Assembly (NCBI GenBank): GCA_016302925.1
Contig: JAEDMR010000012.1
Location: 1 to 19,722, forward strand
Source: Bacillota bacterium
Lineage (GTDB): Bacteria; Bacillota; Clostridia; Peptostreptococcales; Anaerovoracaceae
DNA: 19,722 bases
Direction of reading: 5' to 3'
Shown here: positions 1 to 7,871 of the stretch, one piece after another
How the letters are laid out: every line of letters begins with the position of its first letter
Position numbering within the stretch: the first letter of the stretch is position 1
Translations under genes and position numbers: made by a program
Notes under the pieces: model-generated
Told to the model about the DNA's origin: nothing
The model's input: the letters and a program-made list of their open reading frames with translations, nothing else
Databases searched by the model: none

Positions 1-42
1 CGGTCTGTTATCCATATATGTTAAATTCCTTTCGTCATTTCT

Positions 43-71
43 TTGTAAAATCCGTAATTTTATGGTATACT
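43..71 (+). promoter_or_regulatory. Sigma-A promoter for pepF
   Basis: A TTGTAA -35 box (43-48), a 17-base spacer and a TATACT -10 box (66-71) are visible. TG at 63-64 gives an extended -10 (TGnTATACT). The predicted transcript has a leader of about 65 bases before the pepF start. No terminator lies between pepF, nadK and the RluA gene, so this is probably the promoter of the three-gene unit. Confidence 0.65.
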
Positions 72-143
72 ACATAACAGTATCCATCAAGAATGATATT
101 TTACCATAAATTATGATTTTAATCTACTGCTTAGGAGGTAAAA

Positions 144-1943
144 ATGGGGGATAAAAATTTAAAAAAGAGAAAAGACATCGAACAGAAATATAAGTGGGAC
201 ATTGAAGCCATGTATCCGGATGAAGCGCAGTTTGAAAAAGATCTGGATGAATGCCTGCAGCAGGCTGAACAATTTACTGCCTTTCAGGGACATCTCACAG
301 TAAATGCGCAAAAGCTGGCAGAAGCGCTGCAGCTTCGCGATGCCATCTGGCTGAAGCTGGAGCATGCCTTTGTCTATGCCCATATGAAAAAAGACGAAGA
401 CAATCGCGAGGCGAAATACCAGGCTATGGATGATAAATGCAATTCTGTCATTGCCAGAGTCAGTTCCGCCATGTCCTTCTTCACGCCGGAACTGCTGGAA
501 GTGCCTGAAGAACGGATTTTGTCGTATATCGAGGAAGAACCCAACCTGAAAACCTATGAGTTCATGCTGAAAGATGCACTGCGTGAAAAAGCTCATATCC
601 TGACCGCTGCGGAGGAAAACATCCTGGCACAGATGAGCGAAGTCACCGGAGCCACCAATGATGTCTTCACCATGCTGAATAATGCGGATATGACCTTCGG
701 AACCGTTACAGATGAAGATGGCGATCCGGTTTCCCTGACCCACGGCAACTATATCTCCTTCATGGAAAGCCATGACCGTGAAATCCGCAAATCGGCTTTT
801 ACCAACATGTATGAAGCCTACAAGGCTCTGATCAATACCCTCGCCACCAACTACAATTATAACGTAAAAACAGATGTGGTCACTGCACGGATCCGGAGAT
901 ACCGTTCTGCCCGTCAGGCGGCCCTGTCCGGCGGCAACATTCCGGAAGATGTCTACGACAACCTGATCTCCGTGGTGCACGAATATCTGCCGGACCTTCA
1001 CCGCTACATCCTGCTTCGCAAACGAGTTCTCGGCGTGGACGAACTGAAAATGTACGACATATATGTTCCTCTGGTGAAACTGCCGAAGAAAGAGATTCCA
1101 TATGAAGAGGCGGTTGAGATCATGAAAGCCGGTCTGGCTCCTCTTGGCGAAGAGTATGTATCCCAGCTGCAGAAAGGAGTAGATGAACGCTGGCTGGATG
1201 TCTATGAAAATCAGGGAAAGACGTCCGGCGCATACAGCTTCGGTTCCTACGACAGCAAGCCTTATGTGCTTCTGAACTACAGCAATTCGCTGAAAGATGT
1301 TTTCACCATCGTGCACGAAATGGGTCATTCCATGCACTCCTGGTATACTCGCGCCAACCAGCCGTTCGTTTACGGCGATCATTCCATTTTCACAGCCGAA
1401 GTGGCATCCACCGTCAATGAGTCTCTGCTGATGCAGTACCTGCTGGAAAAGGAAACGGATTCGGAAATGAAAAAGTACCTGATTAACTATTACATCGAAG
1501 AATTTCGTACGACCCTGTTCCGTCAGACCATGTTTGCCGAATTCGAGCACCTGGCACACAGAGAGGTGGAAGAAGGCGGTGTGCTGACTGCCCAGTGGCT
1601 GAATGAAACCTATGATAAACTGAATACGGACTATTTCGGCCCTGCCCTTTCATCAGACGAGTATATCCGCTACGAATGGGCACGGATTCCGCATTTTTAC
1701 CGCGGATTTTACGTGTATCAGTATGCAACCGGTTATTCCGCGGCAACTGCCATTTCCCGCAAAATCCTCACGGAAGGCGCTCCGGCACGCGACGCATATA
1801 TCGAGTTCCTCAAGTCCGGTTCTTCCGACTATCCGGTGGAACTGCTGAAAATCGCCGGCGTGGATATGTCTTCCCCGGAGCCGGTGCGTCTAGCCATGGA
1901 AACCTTCCGCCAGTTGGTGGACCAGCTTGAAACACTGATGTAA
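144..1943 (+). CDS. pepF: Oligoendopeptidase F (M3 family zinc metallopeptidase)
   Basis: Cytoplasmic zinc peptidase predicted to cleave short oligopeptides, feeding amino-acid recycling. The 599 residues match the usual PepF length of about 600. The gluzincin motif HEMGH is at residues 391-395 (two His ligands and catalytic Glu392), and the third ligand is most likely Glu419 in TAEVAST, with the expected spacing. No signal peptide or membrane segment is visible, although the N-terminus is rich in Lys and Asp. The ATG start has AGGAGG at 133-138, five bases upstream. It is the first gene of a plus-strand unit; nadK begins 31 bases after its stop. A long minus-strand open frame lies antisense to it and is judged a shadow. 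Substrate range cannot be read from sequence. Confidence 0.95.
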   Translation: MGDKNLKKRKDIEQKYKWDIEAMYPDEAQFEKDLDECLQQAEQFTAFQGHLTVNAQKLAEALQLRDAIWLKLEHAFVYAHMKKDEDNREAKYQAMDDKCNSVIARVSSAMSFFTPELLEVPEERILSYIEEEPNLKTYEFMLKDALREKAHILTAAEENILAQMSEVTGATNDVFTMLNNADMTFGTVTDEDGDPVSLTHGNYISFMESHDREIRKSAFTNMYEAYKALINTLATNYNYNVKTDVVTARIRRYRSARQAALSGGNIPEDVYDNLISVVHEYLPDLHRYILLRKRVLGVDELKMYDIYVPLVKLPKKEIPYEEAVEIMKAGLAPLGEEYVSQLQKGVDERWLDVYENQGKTSGAYSFGSYDSKPYVLLNYSNSLKDVFTIVHEMGHSMHSWYTRANQPFVYGDHSIFTAEVASTVNESLLMQYLLEKETDSEMKKYLINYYIEEFRTTLFRQTMFAEFEHLAHREVEEGGVLTAQWLNETYDKLNTDYFGPALSSDEYIRYEWARIPHFYRGFYVYQYATGYSAATAISRKILTEGAPARDAYIEFLKSGSSDYPVELLKIAGVDMSSPEPVRLAMETFRQLVDQLETLM

Positions 1944-1974
1944 ATGATTTGAAATGTCTGACAGGAGCATCTGT

Positions 1975-2775
1975 ATGAACAAGAAAGTTTTTATCTATGC
2001 AAATAAAACCGAAAATTCTGCCCGGATTGAAAAGAATCTCCGGAATAAGCTGATGAAATCCGGTCTTCGGGTCCATGAAGAATTCGGTGAGGATACGGAG
2101 CTGATTCTCTGTGTGGGCGGAGACGGCACCCTGCTGAATCTGATGCAGGATCTGGACTTTCCGAAAACACCGGTGGTCGGTATCAATACCGGCCATCTGG
2201 GCTTCTTTCAGGAAGTGCCGCCGGAAAAAATCGATGAAATGATCTATCAGTATAACCAGGGCAATTACACACTGCAGTCCTTCAGTACGGTGAAAGGCTG
2301 CGTTGCAGCTGCCGATGGTACATACCGCCATACCGGCCTCAATGAGATTGCGGTAAAGGGCCTTCCCAACTATCCGGTGCATCTGAATATCTCAATCAAC
2401 GATTCCTTCATTGAGCGATTCAGCGGCGATGGCCTTTGTGTAGCCACACCTGCAGGAAGCACCGGATACAATTACTCGCTGGGCGGAAGTATTGTCGATC
2501 CGCGGCTCCATCTGCTGCAGGTTACGCCAATCGCACCTATGAACAGTATTGCCTACCGTTCCTTTACCTCCAGTATTTTGCTGCCTGGATCGGACACTCT
2601 GTCCATCAGTCCATGCGGAGCACAAGACAGCAAACTGACGGTCGTTTTCGACGGGCGAATTGCAGAATATGAGCAGGTAAAAGAAATTAAAATAACCCTG
2701 TCCCGGAAAAAGGTAAATATGATTCGTTTCGGAAATCTGCAATTCTGGGATAAAGCGAAAAGTAAATTTTTATAA
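1975..2775 (+). CDS. nadK: NAD kinase
   Basis: Phosphorylates NAD+ to NADP+ in the cytoplasm and so sets the NADP pool. The protein is 266 residues. The signature GGDGT is at residues 48-52, followed by NTGHLGF, the NEIAVKG segment, GDG at 151-153 and TPAGSTGY at 158-165 (usual form TPTGSTAY). A longer frame opens at 1954, but AGGAG at 1963-1967 sits seven bases before the ATG at 1975 and lies inside the longer version, so 1975 is preferred. Its neighbours, pepF before and an RluA-type synthase after, are close enough for co-transcription. The Clostridial genes of this family are often near recN or argR; that context is absent here. Confidence 0.93.
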   Translation: MNKKVFIYANKTENSARIEKNLRNKLMKSGLRVHEEFGEDTELILCVGGDGTLLNLMQDLDFPKTPVVGINTGHLGFFQEVPPEKIDEMIYQYNQGNYTLQSFSTVKGCVAAADGTYRHTGLNEIAVKGLPNYPVHLNISINDSFIERFSGDGLCVATPAGSTGYNYSLGGSIVDPRLHLLQVTPIAPMNSIAYRSFTSSILLPGSDTLSISPCGAQDSKLTVVFDGRIAEYEQVKEIKITLSRKKVNMIRFGNLQFWDKAKSKFL

Positions 2776-2799
2776 GGTTTATAAGGGAAACAGCAGCAT

Positions 2800-3774
2800 A
2801 TGACAGAATTCAGACATATCGTAACAGAAGAAGAAGCCGGACGCTCCGTAAAAGAGCTGATGCGTCAGCATTTCACTTTTTCCTCCCGGCTCATGACCAA
2901 ACTGAAATTTCAGAATCTGGTATTTCTTAACGGAGAGCCTATGCCCGGCTGGGTACCGACAGCATGCGGGGATGAAATCGTGGTGAAAATGCCGGAAGAA
3001 ACCAGCGATTTTGAGGCAGAAGACATTCCCATTGACGTGGTTTTTGAAGACAAAGACATTCTGGTGCTCAACAAGCAGCCCTGGGTGGCAGTCCATCCTA
3101 CCAAAGGCAAGCCCAATCACACCATCGCCAACGGGCTGATGAAAAAAATGCAGGATGATGCGGCTGCCGGTACCGGTGATCCCTATAAGATCCGTTTCGT
3201 CAACCGGCTGGACATGAATACCTCCGGACTGATGATTGTCGCCAAAAGCGGATTCGCACAGGAAGAGATCATTAAACAGATGCGAAAGAATCAGGTGGAA
3301 AAGAAATATATCGCTGTGGTCACCGGTGAGATTCCGGAAGAAGAAGGAACCATTGACCTTCCTCTGGGCCGGCCATTTCCCGATGAAGTGGAGCGCTGGG
3401 TCCTTCCGGAAGAGGAAGGCGGACAGCCTTCCGTGACCCACTTCCGGGTACTGGAACGTTTCAACGGCCACACTCTGGTGGAGCTGAAACTGGAAACCGG
3501 CAGAACTCACCAGATACGGATTCATCTATCCTACATCGGATATCCCATCGTTGGAGACCACCTGTATTGCCACGGGGATCCCTTCGAATACCGGCGGGTC
3601 CATAATATGCCTGAATATGTGCACGAAGAACGTGTTTCACCGTATATCGACCGCCAGGCGCTCCATGCCCGGTATCTGGCCTTCCGTCATCCGGTGACAA
3701 AAGAAATGCTGTCTTTCGAAACAGAAATTCCCCAGGACATACAGCAGCTGATTGCGGTATTAAAAAGTATTTAA
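2800..3774 (+). CDS. RluA-family RNA pseudouridine synthase
   Basis: Predicted to isomerise uridine to pseudouridine in rRNA or tRNA. The N-terminus (about residues 1-70) looks like an S4-type RNA-binding region, and the catalytic domain follows, starting near DVVFEDKDILVLNKQP. The catalytic motif reads NRLDMNTSG with Asp138 as the expected nucleophile; RluA, RluC and RluD proteins normally have HRLD here. RTHQIRIH is present later, as expected for the family. The 324-residue length is typical. The ribosome site is modest (AAGGGA, about 11 bases before the ATG), so translation may be partly coupled to nadK, whose stop is 24 bases upstream. The target uridine cannot be assigned. Confidence 0.9.
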   Translation: MTEFRHIVTEEEAGRSVKELMRQHFTFSSRLMTKLKFQNLVFLNGEPMPGWVPTACGDEIVVKMPEETSDFEAEDIPIDVVFEDKDILVLNKQPWVAVHPTKGKPNHTIANGLMKKMQDDAAAGTGDPYKIRFVNRLDMNTSGLMIVAKSGFAQEEIIKQMRKNQVEKKYIAVVTGEIPEEEGTIDLPLGRPFPDEVERWVLPEEEGGQPSVTHFRVLERFNGHTLVELKLETGRTHQIRIHLSYIGYPIVGDHLYCHGDPFEYRRVHNMPEYVHEERVSPYIDRQALHARYLAFRHPVTKEMLSFETEIPQDIQQLIAVLKSI

Positions 3775-3780
3775 TAGACA

Positions 3781-3827
3781 AAAAACGAGATGTAAGTAAA
3801 CAATATGTTTATTTTCACCTCGTTTTT
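3781..3827. terminator. Two-way Rho-independent terminator
   Basis: AAAAACGAG (3781-3789) pairs with CTCGTTTTT (3819-3827). An inner stem, GTAAACA with TGTTTAT around ATA, lengthens the hairpin. The arms carry an A tract on one side and a T tract on the other, so the element can end both the plus-strand pepF-nadK-RluA unit and the minus-strand MurE-like gene that stops at 3867. Confidence 0.85.
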
Positions 3828-3866
3828 GTTTATTTTTGCAGTGCACACGATGGTGCATCCTTCATT

Positions 3867-5420
3867 TTAGCGATGACTGTCGATATATTCCTGCACCCGT
3901 TCACCGTCGGTCGGCAGTTCCACATAGGTCAGTCCTCTCTTCTGATAGCCGTCGGCACCGTTTCCGGCGATGACCATAACCCAGTTATCGTCGACCATTT
4001 CACAGGCAGCTCGGATGGCTTCTCCCCGGTCTTCAATCACAGTAACCGGCTTGTCCGGATCAATGTGCTGCATGATCTGATCACAGATATCCCGTACAGA
4101 TTCTGTACCCGGATCCTGTTCTGTCAGCACGATGCGGTCAGCATAGAGATTTGCCAGCTCGCCCAGATCCTTTCTACGGTTATATGCTTTATTTCCATGG
4201 CATCCGAAGACCAGCAGAATCTTGCGATCCGGATACAGTTTCTTTACATTTTCAAAGAGCGTCTGATAGCTCAGTTTATTATGGGCATAATCTACGATGA
4301 CGTCCACATGCTTGTTCTGCATCTGATAAAGTTCCATCCGTCCTGCCACCTTTACATTGGCAAGGCCGGACCTGATATTTTCAAAAGGCACTCCAAGTGC
4401 CCGTGTCATGGCGATGGCAGCCAGTGCGTTGCTTGCATTATAATATCCGCCGATGCTGACAATGATATGCTCCGTGCCGCCTTCCCAGTCCACATCGAAT
4501 TCCAGACGGCTCGGCGTGGAAGTCACATTATGGCCGTAATAATCAGCCCCCTCTGTTCTTCCGAATGTAATCACCTTGCCGCACTGTCTTTCCGCTTCAT
4601 AGAGAACCCGGCTCAGATATCTGTCGTCCAGTTCCATGTTTACACACGCAATCTGGCTCTGGGCGAAAATTTTCAGCTTAGCCTGGAAATAATCTTCAAT
4701 ATCCGGATGCTCCCGGTCAGAAATATGGTCTTCTGAGATATTCAGAAAGGCTCCGACTTTATAATCCAGTGCAGCTGTTCTGTCATACTTCAGTGCCTGG
4801 GAGGACGTTTCCATGACCAGATAACGGCATCCGTTCTCCACACAGGCTGCCAGATGTCGATGGAGTTCCACCGTTTCCGGCGTAGTCATCTTCTTCGCCT
4901 TTACTTTTCTGCAGCCATCGTAGGTATAGATTCCGGAAAGAAAACCGATTTCCTTTTCCCCTATGCTTCTGCAGTAATCATCCATGATGGCCTTCACGAA
5001 GGTTGCTGTGGTGGACTTGCCTTTGGTTCCCGTGATGCCCATCATGATCAGACGTTCATTCCAGATCTCATCGAAGAAAAAACCGCTGACCTCCGACATG
5101 GCCCGGCGCATGGATTTTGTCAGGAGACAAGGAATACCGGCATTTGGATATTCGCACTCGGAGAGACAGCAGATTGCCCCTTTCTTCACGGCGTCCTGAA
5201 GATATTCCTCTTTAAAATTTGCTCCCTTGCAGATGAACAGCGTTCCCGGCTTCACATCCAGGGAATTGTAGGAGATATAGGAAACCGGCTGCATGCGCCA
5301 GTCTTTCTTTTCTTCCGCGGTTCCATCTGCTGCCCATGCTGCGGGATCCTGCAGAAGCAGGCCTTTTCCAGCCAGCAGTTCTATGTATTCATTTAAGGTC
5401 TTTTCTTTTCGTTTGTTCAT
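3867..5420 (-). CDS. MurE-like Mur ligase (UDP-MurNAc-peptide synthetase family)
   Basis: ATP-dependent amide ligase of the Mur family, 517 residues. The N-terminal part has the MurE-like layout (SYNSLDVKPGTLFIC). The central P-loop is GITGTKGKST, with GTKGKST at 131-137. TTPETVE and METSSQAL follow, and FQAKLKIF holds the likely carbamylated lysine (K248). The C-terminal domain has lost the meso-DAP recognition motif: where DAP-type MurE reads DNPR, this protein reads QDPG (435-438), and GKGHE is GNGAD (486-490). The third amino acid added is therefore unclear. It could be the organism's MurE, a second paralogue, or a ligase acting on another acceptor. A GTG start at 5429 is possible, but AAAGGG lies eight bases before the ATG at 5420, which is preferred. 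It is convergent with the RluA gene. Confidence 0.85.
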   Translation of the reverse strand: MNKRKEKTLNEYIELLAGKGLLLQDPAAWAADGTAEEKKDWRMQPVSYISYNSLDVKPGTLFICKGANFKEEYLQDAVKKGAICCLSECEYPNAGIPCLLTKSMRRAMSEVSGFFFDEIWNERLIMMGITGTKGKSTTATFVKAIMDDYCRSIGEKEIGFLSGIYTYDGCRKVKAKKMTTPETVELHRHLAACVENGCRYLVMETSSQALKYDRTAALDYKVGAFLNISEDHISDREHPDIEDYFQAKLKIFAQSQIACVNMELDDRYLSRVLYEAERQCGKVITFGRTEGADYYGHNVTSTPSRLEFDVDWEGGTEHIIVSIGGYYNASNALAAIAMTRALGVPFENIRSGLANVKVAGRMELYQMQNKHVDVIVDYAHNKLSYQTLFENVKKLYPDRKILLVFGCHGNKAYNRRKDLGELANLYADRIVLTEQDPGTESVRDICDQIMQHIDPDKPVTVIEDRGEAIRAACEMVDDNWVMVIAGNGADGYQKRGLTYVELPTDGERVQEYIDSHR

Positions 5421-5532
5421 TCTGGTCACCCTTTTCTCTGGAATCTGCGGCTGCAGACGAAGCCGAACCCGGTTTCGCAGTCCGGCCTGTCTGCATACCG
5501 TATTTTGTTATTTTACCACAAAATGTGCATAG

Positions 5533-5562
5533 AATACAGTCCCGGATGAAAAAAACTGTCTA
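5533..5562 (-). promoter_or_regulatory. Weak candidate promoter for the MurE-like gene
   Basis: On the minus strand TAGACA (5562-5557) overlaps the TAG stop of the ATPase gene, with TGTATT (5538-5533) after an 18-base spacer. TGGTAAAAT slightly downstream is a rival -10 box without a good -35. The 139-base gap between the two genes makes a separate promoter plausible, but neither match is strong. Confidence 0.3.
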
Positions 5563-6702
5563 AAGTTTCTTCAATTCTGCAGCGACCTCTTCGCCGAGTC
5601 TGCTGATCTCAAAAAAACGCATGTTGGGAATGTACATCTCCTCCACCCGCATGTGTGCCTCCCTCGCCTTTTCCAGACATTTTACGGCCTGGTTCAGAAG
5701 AATGTCATACTCGGTCCGCAGTGTCGTGATCAGCGACTCTTTTCCTTCCAGAATGACAGAATTCATATAGTCACTGGTATCTAACAGAACAATTTCCGGG
5801 CCGGGCCGGCTGATTTCCCATGGCTCCAGATCATGATATTCGTTTACAGTAATAAACGCCACACCAAGAGACGGGATCAGCAGGTGTTCCATTTTTTCTT
5901 CCGGGCACATGGCACAGTAAAATGCCTCCATGTCCATGCCTCTGTACATGGCACCCTCTGAAAGAACCTCCATGAAACTCCGATTGGAAAAACCCACCGG
6001 TGTACTGATGATGTAGATCCGCTTCAGTCCCCCCTCATCTCCGGAGCCGCTGCATCCCGGAAATCCGGACAGCAGACTGTCCAGATAATGAACCATGCCG
6101 CTTGCAGTGATGGCACTTGCAAAGAATTTTTTTACTCTGCCCGGGCGCAGCGATATCTCCATTCCCTGAAATTCCCTTGCTATGATGTCTGCCACAATCC
6201 GATAGATCTCACTGCTTTCTACTGCACCGTTATATATCTCTTCCAGACTTTTATAGACATGTTTCGCCGCTTTTAAGTAATTATAGCATATACGGTACCA
6301 TCCCGCACTTTCCTCGCTGAAATCGATGATTTCCGCTTTATTCGCAGCGATTCCGTCTTCATTCCAGTATTCACCCAGATTAATGATTTTATCCACTGCA
6401 CCGGGACTGACGGGATCTGTCATATGGGGGCTGGTTCCGTCAATGAGTGCTGCCTTCCGGTTATGCAGAATCACACCATCCAGAGAGTTTTCATCTGCGG
6501 AACAGTGCAGAAAATCCACGTCTTCTCCCATCCGCAGAAACTCCTCGCCGATTTTGCGCATGAAGGTGGACTTGCCGGTTCCGGGACCGCCCTTGATACA
6601 GAAAATCCGCCTCGCTTCCCTTTGCCCCAGAATATGACCGTAGTACGAAAAAAATCCCTGTGGGGTGTTGTTTCCCGGGAAATAATGTCTTTCGATGGAC
6701 AA
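5560..6702 (-). CDS. Tandem P-loop ATPase of unknown function (PRK06851-like)
   Basis: Cytoplasmic protein of 380 residues resembling a clostridial family of uncharacterised ATPases (PRK06851 type; assigned from memory of the family). The first half has Walker A GGPGTGKST at residues 38-46, then FLHCSADENSLDGV and AALIDGTSPHMTDP. The second half repeats the layout (AFYCAMCPEEKMEHL, then VAFITVNEYHDLEP), but its P-loop position reads IISTPVGFSNRSF, without GKS/T. It thus looks like a duplication with one dead nucleotide site. The start is taken as TTG at 6702, because AGGAGG sits seven bases before it; a GTG frame opening at 6738 contains that site inside the coding region. It follows the DUF975 gene after a terminator. 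No function is assigned. Confidence 0.8.
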   Translation of the reverse strand: MSIERHYFPGNNTPQGFFSYYGHILGQREARRIFCIKGGPGTGKSTFMRKIGEEFLRMGEDVDFLHCSADENSLDGVILHNRKAALIDGTSPHMTDPVSPGAVDKIINLGEYWNEDGIAANKAEIIDFSEESAGWYRICYNYLKAAKHVYKSLEEIYNGAVESSEIYRIVADIIAREFQGMEISLRPGRVKKFFASAITASGMVHYLDSLLSGFPGCSGSGDEGGLKRIYIISTPVGFSNRSFMEVLSEGAMYRGMDMEAFYCAMCPEEKMEHLLIPSLGVAFITVNEYHDLEPWEISRPGPEIVLLDTSDYMNSVILEGKESLITTLRTEYDILLNQAVKCLEKAREAHMRVEEMYIPNMRFFEISRLGEEVAAELKKL

Positions 6703-6792
6703 TGGTTTACCTCCTTCTCTTTCCACTTTTCTGTTCACTTAGACACTTCATATTATGCTGCACAGGAAGGTTTTGCGCTGATTCTCCATATG

Positions 6793-6819
6793 AAAAAACC
6801 TGCGGAAAACACCGCAGGT
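6793..6819 (-). terminator. Rho-independent terminator of the DUF975 gene
   Basis: Read on the minus strand, ACCTGCGG and CCGCAGGT form an 8-bp stem with a six-base loop (6819-6798), followed at once by a run of six T (6798-6793). It lies just after the DUF975 stop at 6828 and before the ATPase gene. Confidence 0.88.
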
Positions 6820-6827
6820 CCGTTTAT

Positions 6828-7664
6828 TTATATTCTTTCGTCTTCATTCTCAGACTTGTTCGTCTCACGTTCAGGTTCATCCCATCTTCCTTCCGGAAAG
6901 CTCTGACCCGCCTCCATAATTACAAGGTTATCCGCAGCCAGTTCATAGAAAACAGTTACTGCCACATTCATATATACGTCAACGAAAAGGGTCGGGATTG
7001 CCATGATGATTGTCAGGATAATTGTGCCCAATCCCCCGGAAATACCAAGATTCAATCCGGAGAGAATTCCTGCCGGAACCGATGCAAGGATAATCCATCC
7101 GATGAAAGACAGTTCCAGACAGAAATATTTCCACTTGTTTCCTTTCATCATCAGAGAGCTTTCCTTCAGGCACTGATTTGGAGAATATTCCGGATGATCG
7201 ATGAGGACATAAAAGGCCTGACTGTAACGAAATGCTGCGATAATACCAGGAACAATAAAAAGAAGTGTCCAGAGGAAAATCTTTACACCCATAAGGATCA
7301 TGAGTACAAATGCCTTTCCAAAATGGCTGAATCCATCAAACAGCGTGGAAATGTCCGTTTTTTTCTCTCTGAAAAAGTCCAGCTTATATTTGGATAAGCC
7401 CCATGCTACAGGGCCGCTGATCAGAAGGGAATATATGCCGCTCCCATATCCGACAGTCTGCTGTATATATTCTCCGGTCAGAGGATCCTCAATGGGAACT
7501 ATCTGTGTCGTGGAGAAAAACAGATCCAGCACCATGCCGACTCCATTTGTAATCAGATAATAAAGAAACATAAAAAGCACGACAGCCTTCCAGTTTCCTG
7601 TAAGCGCAGTCCGTGCAACTTCCCGAATCTTAGCGGCTGGCTGGTTAACAATGCGATATTCCAT
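6828..7664 (-). CDS. DUF975 family integral membrane protein
   Basis: Membrane protein of 278 residues. The soluble N-terminus IREVARTALTGNW is typical of DUF975. Hydrophobic segments lie at about 25-50, 73-90, 116-146, 182-201 and 208-240, giving five or six membrane passes. Between them are the family-like segments LDFFREKKTDISTLFDGF (95-112) and MKGNKWKYFCLELSFIGW (173-190). The C-terminal tail (about 247-278) is charged and polar. GGAG lies five bases before the ATG. It has its own promoter (7706-7734) and terminator, so it is probably a single-gene unit. The function of DUF975 proteins is not known to me; a role in membrane stress or transport would be a guess. Confidence 0.85.
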   Translation of the reverse strand: MEYRIVNQPAAKIREVARTALTGNWKAVVLFMFLYYLITNGVGMVLDLFFSTTQIVPIEDPLTGEYIQQTVGYGSGIYSLLISGPVAWGLSKYKLDFFREKKTDISTLFDGFSHFGKAFVLMILMGVKIFLWTLLFIVPGIIAAFRYSQAFYVLIDHPEYSPNQCLKESSLMMKGNKWKYFCLELSFIGWIILASVPAGILSGLNLGISGGLGTIILTIIMAIPTLFVDVYMNVAVTVFYELAADNLVIMEAGQSFPEGRWDEPERETNKSENEDERI

Positions 7665-7705
7665 ATAAACTCCTCTCTTACCCCTGAAAAAATATTTGTA
7701 AAGAT

Positions 7706-7734
7706 ATTATACACGCTATCCGCCGGTTTGACAA
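7706..7734 (-). promoter_or_regulatory. Sigma-A promoter for the DUF975 gene
   Basis: On the minus strand TTGTCA (7734-7729), a 17-base spacer and a perfect TATAAT (7711-7706) are seen, with a leader of about 35 bases to the DUF975 start. It is divergent to crt. Confidence 0.75.
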
Positions 7735-7758
7735 GTTACAGCAGAATAAATAAGTTAT

Positions 7759-7776
7759 ATGTTAAATTTATAACAT
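7759..7776. promoter_or_regulatory. Candidate Rex (redox repressor) operator before crt
   Basis: An 18-base site with perfect 6-bp arms (ATGTTA, six bases, TAACAT) ends four bases before the crt -35 box. Compared with the clostridial Rex consensus TTGTTAA-N4-TTAACAA it matches 11 of 14 defined positions. Rex senses NADH/NAD+ and is known to control crt operons in clostridia. No rex gene is in this window, so the link is an inference. Confidence 0.45.
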
Positions 7777-7780
7777 CATG

Positions 7781-7809
7781 TTGCGAATCCCGCCAGAACG
7801 TGGTACAAT
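7781..7809 (+). promoter_or_regulatory. Sigma-A promoter for crt
   Basis: TTGCGA (7781-7786), a 17-base spacer and TACAAT (7804-7809), with TG at 7801-7802 forming an extended -10. The leader to the crt ATG is about 55 bases. A 6-bp inverted repeat, GGTACA (7802-7807) and TGTACC (7815-7820), covers the -10 box and the expected start of transcription and could be a second operator. Confidence 0.7.
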
Positions 7810-7822
7810 TTTTATGTACCCA

Positions 7823-7845
7823 CCGGTTGAGAAGATTCTCACCGG
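7823..7845 (+). other. Hairpin in the crt mRNA leader
   Basis: CCGGTTGAGAA and TTCTCACCGG are complementary apart from one bulged T, giving a stable hairpin close to the predicted 5' end of the crt transcript. No T run follows, so it is not a terminator. It may stabilise the mRNA. Confidence 0.4.
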
Positions 7846-7871
7846 ATTTCGTTTCAGAAAGGAAGAGAAAG

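Noticed and set aside
159..1559. 466-codon open frame on the minus strand
   Set aside because: It is fully antisense to pepF, which has a complete set of family motifs and a strong ribosome site. The translation matches no family I know and is rich in His and Phe, as reverse-frame readings often are.
3873..4736. 287-codon plus-strand open frame
   Set aside because: It is antisense to the MurE-like ligase and shows no recognisable motif or ribosome site.
7728..7733. Perfect TTGACA as a crt -35 box
   Set aside because: No good -10 box lies 16-18 bases downstream, and the same bases are the -35 of the opposite DUF975 promoter. The 7781-7809 pair fits crt better.
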